From positions 85,203,221 to 85,267,220 of the forward strand of contig CM059973.1 of NCBI GenBank assembly GCA_030490835.1: a DNA stretch of 64,000 nucleotides. Reading direction: 5' to 3'. This DNA comes from Annona cherimola (Eukaryota > Streptophyta > Magnoliopsida > Magnoliales > Annonaceae). The position numbers and the translations under genes were made by a program. Positions 1 through 11,200 of this stretch are shown here, piece after piece (position 1 is the first letter of the stretch; every line of letters begins with the position of its first letter). Below the pieces are notes generated by a model. That model ran no database searches, was not told where the DNA came from, and saw only the letters and a list, made by a program, of their open reading frames with translations.

Positions 1-1
1 C

Positions 2-109
2 TGGGCCTGCTGGCTGCTTGTGCTTGCTGCTGCAGCTGTTGCATGGACCTCGTTCCACACTCCCGCCCGCCGTGAATTCCGTCGATTACCACATGCTTTC
101 CTGCGCTAA
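2..109 (+). CDS. possible C-terminal end of a gene running in from the left
   Basis: From base 2 a frame stays open for 35 codons and stops with TAA at 107-109. It reads as a hydrophobic, alanine/leucine-rich stretch (WACWLLVLAAAAVAWTS) followed by a basic tail ending RLPHAFLR. The composition is GC-rich compared with the following 10 kb, which fits coding sequence or a gene edge. A C-terminal membrane segment is possible. I do not recognise a family, the piece is too short to judge, and other frames are also open here, so this is weak. Confidence 0.2.
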   Translation, partial: WACWLLVLAAAAVAWTSFHTPARREFRRLPHAFLR

Positions 110-1119
110 CAGCCATATGAGAACTGAGAGGCGAGCAGAAATATTTAGTCCTCGGCGTCCTCAGAATGGGCTCAAACCTGATGACGTGACAATGGGCTGA
201 CAGTTGTAAATTTCGGAGCATTTTTGTATGATTGGGATTTATTTATTATGTATTTATTCGGTGGTCCAATGTTTCTTTTTTTTCGATTCATTTGTATACG
301 TACATCTAGCCATCGGATACTACAAACGAGTATATGCTCAATCCTTGCAATATGAATCGAATGCTACAAATGAGTACATGAGTACACGCTTAATCCTTAC
401 ACCCCAATGCGGGAGGGCGAATTCGAAGCGCGCCCGCATGCGTTACCAGATGGATACAGCCCTGGACGCCACTGGGTGGTCCAATCTTTAGCTGTTATAG
501 AACTAGGACTTGCACACTTTTTTGAAGATTGCATTTCAGGCTTGCGTTAGTTGGTCTTACACTTGCTTTTTTTAATCAGTATTACCCTGTTTCAAGTTAT
601 TTCAACTTCTCTCATGTTACAATTGAAGCCCAAAAAACAAGGGTATTCTTCTTACAAGTATATTACATCATCAATATCTTTTCTATTTTTCAATCCACCA
701 CCTGATTTTTGATCATACAGCTTGCCCGTCCTCCAGCCATGGCAGGTAGCGACCGTAACACCCGTGTCGGTGTCTTACGCTCTTGCTGATGTGCATGTCA
801 ATGGAGGAGGGCAAAAAAAAAAAGCGAAAACGGGATTTTCCTCTTGGATTGGCTGATTGGGAGCATGGATGGTTGGTGCTGTGTCATTTCAGAGTTCCAC
901 GAAACTAACGGCTGTGATTGTTAGCAATGTTTGGGCCTGAAATAATAAGGAACTTGTTTGTGCAAGTCATTGTCATCCATTGATGAATCGATTGGCTGAA
1001 CTTGATGAAAAAGTAAATCGGTGCAATGTTAAATGGATGAATGGATGAATGGATAATGAATACAATTCTGAAAATTACATATCAAATCAACAATTGGAAA
1101 TGAAATTTCTAAGCAAGGT
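110..1119. other. gene-free stretch, possible 3' flank of a left-hand gene
   Basis: No convincing coding sequence. The first 480 bases are mixed in composition and then grade into AT-rich DNA with homopolymer runs. An 87-codon open frame at 228-491 has no recognisable motif and looks like chance. A short tandem of a GGATGAAT unit occurs near 1034-1055. Confidence 0.4.
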
Positions 1120-1515
1120 TGATTTGCAAATACACTCGTTAGTTTTACTATAATTGTAAATACATACATAATTTCAGTAATTATAAATAATATTACATAG
1201 TTTGATTATAATTGTAAATATATCCACATCATTATGAAATCGTTACTGCATCATTACCGCATTGGTATATTTGTAAAGATATGCAAATTACGTAAATATA
1301 TTTACAATTTCAAAAATTAAGTAGTATTTTTGTTTTTGCAAAAATGTCACGCGGTTTGCATATATTTATAAATATGTCAACGTCGTAATAATGCAGTAAC
1401 GACATCGTAACGGTATAAGTATATTTGCAATTATGGACTAACTATATATGATTATTTATAATTTTTTAAACTATGTATGTATAGTTGCAAACACGATCAA
1501 ACTATGTGGGTAAAG
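1120..1515. repeat. foldback MITE with Mutator-like ends
   Basis: The two halves are inverted copies of each other. The left arm runs through 'ATTTGCAAATACAC' and 'CATAGTTTGATTATAATTG'; the right arm carries complementary 'GTTTGCAACTATAC' and 'CATAGTTTAAA' blocks. The inner parts also pair, around CGTTACTGCAT. The motifs (AATTTGCAAATATAC, CATAGTTTGATCAAAATT) are those of the inverted ends of the Mutator-like element at 8236-10664, so this is probably a small non-autonomous relative. I could not fix the exact ends or a target duplication. Confidence 0.55.
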
Positions 1516-3300
1516 CAATTTTATGGTATTTTCAACTCATAAAAGATTTTTAGATTGAATTTGTGTTATCGTTCCCAATACAGCTTTCTAATTCCCAAGA
1601 CAGTCTTTTCAATTTTTAATACAACTTTACTTATTCCCAATATAACTTTACTTATTCCCGATATGCATAATTACATTCACATCCCATATACAGATTCGAT
1701 CCAATAATTTTGTATGGTTTGGAATATACCATTATTGAACACGGAATGAATTTGTTTGGGTTGGAAAGTAAAACAAAAGGTAATAATTTAAAAGACAAGA
1801 TCATTTTTTAGAAAAAACAAAAAAGATAACAAAAGGTGTATAGTAACAGGAAGCCCGAAGGCTATTCCCGTCACTATCAAGAGAGATGTCAACCGTCTCT
1901 ACTTTGTACAAACACAAAAAAATGACAAAAGTTTAAAATAATTTTTTTGGAAAAAAATTATTTGAATCTAGGCCATTGGAACAAGCCTAATAATATATTC
2001 AAACAATATCAAAAAAGGGTGACATGTAAATTAGAGGGAACATTGTGAAATGTAGAGAGAAGGGACAGTATTAACTGGGAATGGCTTCAAGAGTAGTTTT
2101 AGGAAGAAAAAAAAAAAAAAGAACTTAATGATCAACTATCTTCTGTTTGATGTCGATTTTTTGTTATGGGTATGTCTTATGGTTAAATTTTGCGTGGGTT
2201 ATTCGCAACTCCTGAAATTAGGTGAGTGTATGTGCAAATATGATCAAACTATATAAGTATATATTTGAATATTTTTTTTATAAAACTATTATTCACTTAT
2301 CGTATTGCAAACAATCAGTCAAAAGATCATAGTTTAGAGTTAGCGAGTGCACTCACTCCAATGACATACTTTTCGCATAACGAGTCAAGAAAATAGAAAT
2401 AACAGCTTAAGCTATTGGGTGTAGGCTTTTCATATATGGTGTTCTCTAAGGCGAAGCTTATTCTTCGCGATGAGTATGAAAGTGCAAGAAAGCGTGGGAA
2501 GTCTGGACTGCACATATAGTTCATTCTCAACATTTTATTTTTTCAATTTTAACTATTTTTTTTAATTTTTTTTTTTTACAACTACCCTCCAACAACCTTA
2601 TTTATTCAGACTTTACTCTTATTATTCCGTATTAAGCATGCAATTTTGAAAATATTCTCTTTTTCATTTTCTATCACATCTTATAATTCTACAAAAATTT
2701 ATAATACCAAACTTATCCTAATTCTTCCTATTTGACCCGAGTTGGTTTTCTGCGATATCTATTTTAACAGAGCGTATGATGTCTATGACCTAAGGTAGAG
2801 CACTCAATGGGCTAAGATGGCCCCCCATTTCGCCTTTGCCAAATCCCAAACAAAAGCCGAATAAAGGCTTAGATTGCTTGGACAAACAGATTTTTTGGTG
2901 CCAATACCAAGAGCCGAGAGGAAAACGGCCAGATCGTACCCTAAAGTCCCTCAAGCAATCACTTAATGGAAGCGATGAATTCAATTTCGACCCAGGATTT
3001 TAATGCGTAGCCCAAATCATCTGAAACCAAGAGCTCACTAAGAAAATTAAATGCAAGTTGCACCCAAATATCACCGCCCAGGCAACAAGCTTTGAAAAAT
3101 AAAATCACCATTATATTTGTTCGCAAATATTTTGTTTTAGAAAATTCATTCCATCAGACACTGAAATGCTATTGAAAAAAAAAAAAATCCGTTTTCATGA
3201 CCCAACCCATCAATCCATGTTGCTGGCCAGGGCCCTCCCCCAACAACCCCTGCATATGCACACATCCTGGGACCTCATTTCAGGCTATTAATCGCCTTTA
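1516..3300. other. gene-free stretch with a small repeat remnant
   Basis: No gene seen. Around 1580-1665 a short unit like 'TTACTTATTCCCAATATAAC' recurs two or three times. At 2222-2285 there is a piece matching the Mutator-like inverted end (GTGCAAATATGATCAAACTATA). 2780-3000 is less AT-rich but has stops in all frames beyond about 65 codons. Confidence 0.4.
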
Positions 3301-3318
3301 AAAGTTGCATGAACGGTG

Positions 3319-3617
3319 TCACCTGCGGCTAGCGCAGGTGGCAGGGGCGTTGGTCCCCTTAGAGCAGGTCATGGGTTCGAATCCCACATGGGGATTTCGG
3401 CTCGGAAAAAATGGTGTGGGAGCTGTGGTCTCCCTTTGAGGTAGAGTGGGAGCTGTTGTCTCCCTTGGGCTGGGTGGAAGCTGTTCTTCCTAATTCTTTA
3501 GTGGAGCTGTGTCTCCAGATTTCTTTGGAGGAGTTATGTATCTCCTTGTTTGTAAGAATGTCTCAGAACTACAATGTAATATGTGTTGAGATGTATGTAA
3601 ATATAAACCATCCAAAA
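3319..3617 (+). mobile_element. tRNA-derived SINE with an 18-bp target duplication
   Basis: The body is flanked by identical 18-base copies, AAAAGTTGCATGAACGGT, at 3301-3318 and 3618-3635. The head holds an RNA polymerase III A box, TAGCGCAGGTGG (fits TRGCNNAGYNGG), and about 30 bases on a B box, GGTTCGAATCC, as in tRNA-derived SINEs. The body repeats 'GGAGCTGTGGTCTCC'-like words and ends in ATAAACCATCC plus a short A tail. The perfect duplication implies a fairly recent insertion. The 79-codon frame inside is not a gene. Confidence 0.88.
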
Positions 3618-3635
3618 AAAAGTTGCATGAACGGT

Positions 3636-5290
3636 CATAAAAGGATGTAATATCTCAGAGATACGGATTTCCGATGATGGTTTGTGCATGGAGTAGGCAT
3701 TGTGCCTGGGTCTTGGAAATGTCCAAAGAATGGCTGGCGAAATATCATAGCCCAAGGTGAACTTGTGATGGGAGAGATTTCCATGTCGGTTCTTTGAGAG
3801 GCAATAGCAGACCTTTAATCATGACGACGAAAGTTTCCAATAATCAAGGGAGAAATGTTTTTCGGAAAAGGAAGAGCGGAAAACTAGCCTGGCGGTGGCA
3901 GTCGGTGAGGCTGTTGAGGGATACTTTTGCGTTGCAGGGAGGGTGGACCGGTGGACGGCCTGAAAGAAGCAATGGTGCTTGACCATGTAATTTGGGTTGG
4001 TCCATTTCCATACCTATAGAGCCGCATGTCCGTTTTTGTGTTTTGTTTGGTTGGAGGTTTTTTTTAAAAAAAAAAAAAATTTGAATATATCTATAAATTT
4101 TGACCATAATTATATCCACGTGTTTTTAGTAATTCATTCTGTACCTATAAATATTTCTTAAAATTCCTTCTGGTCCCCATGCGATCTGTTAGCGACTGTT
4201 ACTAACACAAATAAACTAACTAATGTACCTCTGGTAATTTAGGGCTATATCAACTTTTTTTCATTTTACTTTTTCATGTGTTTCTGTTTATTCTTAAGAA
4301 GTTGTGTGAATTGCGACCGAATGTAGTTAACGCTGCAACTTTATTTTTTATTTACAAGCGTATATTAATCATTTTATACATGTGTTAATGATCGTTGCTA
4401 ATAAATATTAATGGTATGGGCATAGAAGGAATTTTCAGAAAAAAATCATGAGAATGAAAAAATTATTAAAATTTCAATTATGTAAGGTTATGTAATGATT
4501 TTTGGTTAAAATTTATCACTATATTTCGATATTTCTTGAAAAATATAAAATTTTTAGAAAAAGTGAGTTCTAATATAATATAATAGTTTAATGATGAAGA
4601 ATAAGAATATGAATATAATATAAAAAAAATATATTAAAATGATTAGAATATGAAAATAATAATGATATGGTAATTAGATAAATGAAATATCAAATTGTAT
4701 CAAAAAGTTACGTATGATAAAGTTAGAATATTTTTCGTTTCTATCAATGGCAAACAGACTCTTATTCAGAGTGAAATGTTCATTACCGTTTTTATGCGAA
4801 TGAGTTTATTATCTTATGAAGTTTTAAATGATGAAGTGTACTATGATTTTTAAATAATTTTAAGTTTGTTTCATCGTTGTTCCAAGCGATGAGCCTACTG
4901 GAATTTTGAATTTACGTTTTTCTTTTTTTAAGAAAACAGTGGAAACGTACTGATCATGATCCAATTTTTGTTAACTTCAGCATTTTTAGCCCCTTCGCTG
5001 GAGTTCTAGAGGCAAAGAATATTAGAAAAAACCGGGAGTAAATGACAAAAGCATAATTAACTTTTTGGGGAAAGGACATTTGTTGGTTGATAATTAATGA
5101 CTTTTTAATTTGGGTTTTTTACGGAAATTAATTTAACTTTTCGAGTCTCAATTTTCTTTCATGGGATCCGTTTTTATTAACTGATATTTGAGAGGATAAG
5201 TTTTGATTTATATGTTTTAAAATTTAAAGTCATGCTCGCTTTTATTAGAGCGCGTTTCTAAAATTGAGATGGGCAATTGCCCATTTCACC
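3636..5290. other. gene-free AT-rich stretch
   Basis: No gene or clear repeat boundary. 3660-3990 is of moderate GC and has short open frames on both strands without recognisable content. After 4060 the sequence is strongly AT-rich with poly-A and poly-T runs. Confidence 0.35.
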
Positions 5291-5299
5291 TTTGGGTGC

Positions 5300-5640
5300 A
5301 TTTTATTTATTTATTTATTTTTGAAATTTTTTTATTTAACCATTAATATAGATGTATTTAACATGAATATCATTTTTACTGTTTTTGAATACTTTTATAT
5401 ATTTTTATTTTTAAAAATCAGTAATATTTTTGTAATTATGGTAAAAATTTGATATACATGTTAAATACACGTAGATTAACAGTTATAATTTTTTTTTAAA
5501 AGCTTTTGAAGAATTTTATATATTTTTATTTTTTAAAATCAGTAATATTTTGTAATTATGGTAAAAATTAATATGCATATTAAATACACTTTGATTAACA
5601 GTTATAAAATTATTTTAAAAAAATAAAATAAAATTTACAC
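5300..5640. repeat. foldback-core repeat with a tandem duplication of about 105 bp
   Basis: Two direct copies of about 105 bases lie at roughly 5388-5490 and 5507-5611. Both contain ATCAGTAATATTTTTGTAATT-like and ATGGTAAAAATT-like words, then ATTAAATACAC and GATTAACAGTTATAA. The unit resembles one arm of the palindromic elements elsewhere in the window (AAACTT..ATAAATTAAATACACTTAGATTAAC type core). Flanking words GCATTTTATT and AATTTACACTG may be the degraded ends. Confidence 0.5.
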
Positions 5641-6101
5641 TGATTTGCACGGGAGTTAAGTGCACTCGGAATGCACTGTATCATGAATCTTTCAGCTCGT
5701 CCAGAGGGCCGCAGATTACTGTGATTAGTAGCCTGTGAACGATGTTAAATGCCTGTCAATTTGCTACTGATTGTTTCAATAAATTTTTTTGTTTATCTTG
5801 TATAATTTCAAAAAAGATTTAATCCCATTGATTGGCTACTGGCTACGGTGCTGTGCTTATACGCTGTCGAACTCCATACCTTCCCTCGAAGCAAGCGAGA
5901 GTTTGTCTTAATATTGGACTACGCTGGTCCAATTCATCATTTCATGGGCTTTATTTCACAGTAGAACTTAATGCACTGTTCAGATATTGTCATCTTAACC
6001 TGATTTACTACTTCGTTATTGTCTTTTTGGCACATTATTCCAATGTTATGTGCATCTGTTCTCCGGAACCGCATTCGTTTGAGTTTCGAACTAAAGATTA
6101 A

Positions 6102-6382
6102 GAGTGTGTTTGAGAATGAATAAAACTTTTGAAGAAAAATTGTAGAGAGTAAAAGTTGTCAAATGATGTGATATGATAGAGGTAATGATGATAAATAAAT
6201 AGGATAAAGTTCAAATAGATATGTTAGTTGTGTTGGTAGTTGTGTAAAAATGATTGAAAAGTAGAGTAATTGTATAGAAAAATGTGAATAAATGATTAAA
6301 AAATAGGATAGTTGCGGAGAGTGAAAAGTTTTAGATTGAAAAGTTTTAACTCGACAACTTTTACTTATTAACAAACACACCC
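6102..6382. mobile_element. Tourist-like MITE, copy 1
   Basis: Starts GAGTGTGTTTG and ends CAAACACACCC, inverted ends, flanked by TAA at 6099-6101 and 6383-6385. A 3-base TWA-type duplication with GGGTGTGTTTGG-like ends fits PIF/Harbinger-derived Tourist MITEs. The inside is AT-rich with the family words GATGTGATATGATAG, AAATGATTGAAAAGTA and AAAAGTTTTAGATTG, shared with the other copies in this window. Confidence 0.8.
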
Positions 6383-7086
6383 TAAAACTTTGCTATACTC
6401 AATTGGTGATGCGTTAGGTAAGAATATAGATCTATAAAAATTATGCTCATGGAATATAAAGTCATATTATGTTTAAATTTAAAAGTTAAGAGCTTTAGTA
6501 TTTTACTGATTCGTGAAAGTAAAATACTCTTAACTATGACAAAAAATATTATTAAACATAGCTAGTGTAACAAATCTATTGAAACAAGTTAATAAAACAT
6601 AGCTTGCTAAAAATTTTATTGTCCATTTTAATAGATATTTTCAACGGACAATTTGAGTCATTTTTGAATTTTTTAAAAATATTTATTCATTTGCTACCTT
6701 TTAGATGACCACGAGATTGACGTTGGTGAGTTAAAAATATATAAGGTAAAAGATTCAAGATTTAATGTTGGGTAAGGACACTTGCATTATTATCCCTATA
6801 GGAGTCGTCCTCTATAAGTAGTCAAGTCATCCAAGATGGATAATATAATAAAAAATATTTATAATTTTAAAAATATACTTATAATTTTTAAAAATAAACA
6901 CATACAAGGTAAGTTACAATTCTATGTGTCAAGACATAATTGACCCAGCCTAGCTTTTATTTTTGAATTTAGATCAAAATTTGTTATTCATTTTTATATT
7001 GAATCATAAAAATGTTAATTTGACCCAACCGAAAATATGTTGAGTTAGAAGCTCATCGGTCAATCCACCTCAACTTTCATCCCTAA

Positions 7087-7820
7087 TTTTGGTGGCTGAC
7101 AAAAAAGGGTTAAAATAACCCTGTAAGTTTGCATGAATTTTAACCTTGTAATTTAAATATTTGTAGATATAACTTTTTAACTCTTATTTTTATGCAAAAA
7201 ATAACATTGCAAGCATGTATTCTCCATATTAAATATATCTATGTTACACAAATTTTCATATATATAAAAAATTTCAAGTATTTGTTGTCTATTTTATTGT
7301 CATTTTCAAATTTTGATTAAGCTTACAAAGTTAACTTCACATAACATCATAAGTTAGAGGATTATTTTCACAAAAATCAAAAACTGCAAAGTAAAAAATC
7401 ATTATGAGGCTCGATTGTATGCAGCGTGTTGCATGTATGTTTAATTTATAATATTCATTTTTAATTTTATGTTTATTTATTTGTTATGTTTCTTTATAAT
7501 CATGTTTTCCTAAATTTATTTAATTCATATACCAAATTTTTTTATTTTACAATAATTTTATATATTTATTTTTAATTTTTGAAAATTATGAATTTTAGGG
7601 GTAAATAAGTCATTTTTCACCTCTTAAAAAAATTAGGCTTTTAAAAATAAAAAAATAAATACGTAAAAAGTATTGTGAAATGAAAAAACTTGATATATGG
7701 ATTAAATACACTTAGGGAAACATGTTTATGAAGAAAATTAACAAACAAATAAACATAAAATTGAAAAATGAATATTATCAATTTTTGCATACCGTGGCAA
7801 ACTTATGTCAGCCACCAAAT
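7087..7820. repeat. large foldback element
   Basis: A 13-base inverted match, TTTGGTGGCTGAC, occurs at 7088-7100 and, reversed, at about 7807-7819. Inside, 7455-7610 and 7625-7790 are inverted copies: the left arm has TTTATGTTTATTTATTTGTTA, which pairs with AACAAACAAATAAACATAAA on the right. The centre is the AGGGGTAAATAAGTCATTTT core seen in the other palindromes here. No target duplication could be read, so the outer limits are tentative. Confidence 0.45.
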
Positions 7821-8235
7821 CAAAAGGTTTGTATTTGTTTGGCTCCGTCATCTTGTTTTATAAGCGAATTTTGATTTTGCAGAGTTGTTTTTATTTACGA
7901 ACTATGTATAATTGCATATGTTTTTTTAAAATGACTTCTATTGCTGTCGTTATTGACAAAAGTTAAAAATTCTACTAATCTGAGTCAATAACTATCCATG
8001 CTACGTGAGGCATAATTTGAGGAAACCATTGCAAAGTCATAATCTTATGGATGGTATCTAGCAAATTTCTTATTTAAATCGACAACATGAATGGTTCATA
8101 AATAGAGATATTTGTGCGAGCCTAAAGTTTAAGATTTACCAATTAAGAATGCAACAGAAGCTATACATGGTAAAAAAATTGCGTCTCTTTTATAAATAAA
8201 ATTTGTAGTGTTCTCGCGACATAATAAATAAATAA

Positions 8236-10664
8236 GGGTAATTTGCATATATACGAGCATGCTTCGATTGAAATTACAGATATGTCCATATAGTTTCATA
8301 AATTACAAATCACCCCTGCATAGTTTCATAAGATTTACATATAACGTCCGTGATAACAGTTTCCGTTAAATGTAAGCTGTAAGACGTTAGTGAATAATTT
8401 GATTTCCAAAAATACCCTTCTCTCACCCATTCACGTCGTGCAGCTACACCCTCCCCTCCTCCCCACTCGGTCCAGCTCCACCCTTCGTGCTCTGGTTAAT
8501 GATGATCATGCCCATTGCTCGCAGTTGCAAAATTTGTTTGCTTTCCGTCCTTCGGCTTGATAAACAGGGTCTCCAAATCTTCCAATATTTTCCCACGAGT
8601 CTCTTGCAAGAAGAAATAAAAGAAGATGAGCTACAACATCACGATTCCGGCAAAGAGATAGACGACACTATATGAAAGGGGTGTTAAGTTGGTCGACTTT
8701 GTCCTATCTATGAAGAGGCTCATCAAGATATTGGAAGGTGACTCACAGGAGTTGTAGGAGATGGAGATGTGGCGATCTTAAATGGGAGCTGGGAGGGAAA
8801 ATAGGTAGACCACTTGCCACCTCACTCACTGCGAACATGAACTAGAGGATGCCTTAGGCGTCGTAGATGGCGCGGTTGAAGCAAATGGTGGAGAAAAAAG
8901 AGGTAGCGCATGAGACATGTGACATGAATGAACGAGAAGCAAGGGCGATTTGATGATGCCATTAGTCCCGACATACCATAGAGAAGCTCTTCAAAGTATG
9001 GGAAGGGCAAACATAGAGCATTCTCTTCATCAACAGTTTTATGATCCGCCTTTCACTTCAATGAACACCGAGCCTTCACTTGTGCATTCCACCACTAGCT
9101 TCCCCTCTACTCCTTGTTGAATCCTCCCTGCCAATGGGTGGTATGATACCAAGACCTCTGCTATGGCATCTCTGGTAACTATAGTAGGATGAAGGTGAGG
9201 GTGGTCATTGCGGCTGTGGAAGATTTGAAGCAGCTATAGGATCTCTAATAATTGAATCAGTCAGGGAAGTAAAGAGCTAGCTCGGAGAAAGTATAGTTTG
9301 AAAGTCAATAAAACTTAGATCACAACTGAGCGTAGCTTGGTCGGTTATGGAGCGTGGTTAGGCGGGGCCGTGGTCGGGGCATTAAGTCTCTGTACATGGA
9401 GACGATGTAGTCATCGCTGTGATCCTTGTCATTCATGTGGCTATCGAACTTGACGACAGTAATCTTCCTCAGTGCTGGGAAACGGAGGTTGAGCGCTTCA
9501 TAAATGCTCAGGGAGAAAAATGAAAGATGACGATAATGAGTGGTGGAAAGAAAAGGAAGAGAGGTTTCGGATTTAGAAAAAGGCTTGCCAGCCCATCTCC
9601 CTAGCGGCTGCCTCGCTAGCTTTCTTAACTCTATCTTCACTATCGACCAAGCAGAGAAGGTAAAGATTTTGTCTTCATCTTCCTCAATCGACGACGCCCA
9701 TGATCTGGTCTACGATCAAAAATCCAAATCCGCTCAGGCCTCCACTTGCTTCTTCATTTCTTCCTTCTCCAGAAGCACATGTTAATCTTGATAATAGGTA
9801 AATCTCGCTCACTTTGATGGCGAGAAATCTGAAATTTCAATATTATGATTTTTTTAGCAGAAAGAGGAGCTGGATACCGTCATCAATATCAGTCATAAAA
9901 TCGACAAATCGACATACGTCCAGTCATGGGCTTCCAAATGAAGCTCCAGATCAAGCATTCTGGTCACTTCAAATCAACTTCGGGTGATAAGGGAAATTTT
10001 GGATTGATGACTTCACGGATGCTGAGTGTTGTGAAGAAGCTCGAGAAATTCCAAATGCTGGATTGCCTCTGACTCTTGCATTTCCACATTGGATCTCAGA
10101 TACATTCAACTGCACTCCATGCCAATAGTGCGGGTGAGGCCACACAGATCTACTGCAAGCTTGAGCATCTCGGTGCAGCAATGCATGTCTTCGACATTCG
10201 TTGCGGGTTTGGGATTAATTATGATGGAACTCGTTTGGCAACCTTAGACTCGTCGGAAGGGCATGAGCTAAAAAAGTACATGGTCATGGTGGAGGGATGA
10301 GGCAAACGAATGAGATGTTGAAAGAATTCCAACTGAAGAAAAGAGACAACCTGGAAGAATTATCTGAGTCGTCCATCACAGCCACGAAGACATCGACGAC
10401 GACGACGAAGAAGACAACGATCATGATGACGCCGATAATTATTCCAGCTCAGATCTGTATGTCGAGAATCTGGCAACGGTTTGGAGCAGTGCGTGTTTGG
10501 TTTTTTGGAAATCATATTTTCACTAGCACATTTAACGAAAACTGTTAACGCATGGGTTATATGCAATTTTTGTGAAATTATGTGGGGTAATATATAATTC
10601 GTAAAACTACGGAAGTATATTTATAATTTTGATCAAACTATGTAGGTATATGTGCAAATTACTT
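8236..10664. mobile_element. Mutator-like element carrying host gene fragments (Pack-MULE)
   Basis: A 9-base direct repeat, AATAAATAA, lies at 8227-8235 and 10665-10673. The enclosed 2.4 kb starts GGGTAATTTGCATATATAC and ends with the inverse of AAGTAATTTGCACATATAC. The inverted ends are long: 8236-8415 pairs with 10500-10664, including the inner words CAGTTTCCGTTAAATG / CAGTTTTCGTTAAATG and GATTTCCAAAAA. Long inverted ends plus a 9-base duplication define Mutator-like elements. No transposase is visible. The inside is much richer in GC than the flanks and holds an arginine decarboxylase fragment (9802-10287), an acidic unrecognised fragment (about 10395-10480) and 1.4 kb of further unassigned DNA (8420-9800). 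The target repeat is low in complexity, but the agreement of ends and repeat is good. Confidence 0.85.
9802..10287 (+). pseudogene. arginine decarboxylase fragment, broken, inside the Pack-MULE
   Basis: Plant arginine decarboxylase makes agmatine from arginine at the start of one polyamine route. The match begins ISLTLMARNLKF (compare family ISLALLARKLAL), continues after a frame change with [14 protein letters not shown], changes frame again near 9915 into IRPVMGF, and then reads [53 protein letters not shown] and INYDGT. The piece covers only the middle of the barrel domain. Breaks: at least two frameshifts (about 9850 and 9910), an in-frame TGA at 10070-10072 inside the block before FHIGSQI, and a changed glycine motif (DIRCGFGI where the family has DIGGGLGI). 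It cannot make enzyme. It sits between Mutator-like ends, so capture by the transposon is the simplest origin. Confidence 0.85.
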
Positions 10665-10843
10665 AATAAATAATTGCAGTATTCTCGTTCTTGCCACTTG
10701 TGGCCCACATGGAGAAAATTTTGTTATCCAACCTTGAAATGATATCAACAGCTGCCCGTGAACTTGGCAAAACGTGTATTTTCTATTATAGGGTGTTGAG
10801 TAATCATTATCGTTCTCTTTCTGCAATCCAAAATTATTTAAAA

Positions 10844-11200
10844 GGTTAATTTGAAAATATATCTTCTTAGTTTGATTAAAATTGCAAATATACTCATATA
10901 GTTTTAAAATAACAAAAACCTCACGTAATTTGACCGTAACTGCAAATAATCTCCACATTGTTATGACACGTTACTTTATCATCATGGCATGCACTTAATT
11001 CCTAAAATTGCAAATATACACACATAGGTTGCATATTTTTTTGCAGATGTACATATGTCGTGGCGATGTTATAACCACGTGAGAGTTATTTGCAATTATG
11101 GTTAAATTATGTGAAAGTTATTTGTAATTTCTAAAACTACATAGGTATATTTGCAATCTTTATCAAACTAAAAAGGGTATATTTGTAAATTATACTTATT
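10844..11200. repeat. foldback MITE with Mutator-like ends, second copy
   Basis: The left part reads GGTTAATTTGAAAATATA, then AGTTTGATTAAAATTGCAAA. The right part carries their inverses (AATCTTTATCAAACTAAAAA, GGGTATATTTGTAAATTA). Centre words such as CATGGCATGCAC are flanked by inverted pieces with GTTATGACACGT / ATGTCGTGGCGATG. It belongs to the same group as 1120-1515 and shares end words with the element at 8236-10664, only about 180 bases away. Confidence 0.55.

Noticed and set aside
3325..3400. Possible tRNA gene from A and B box matches
   Set aside because: No acceptor stem closes around it, and an 18-base duplication encloses a longer 300-base unit; it is a SINE head.
3411..3650. 79-codon open frame
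   Set aside because: Lies inside the SINE and runs through its repeated body.
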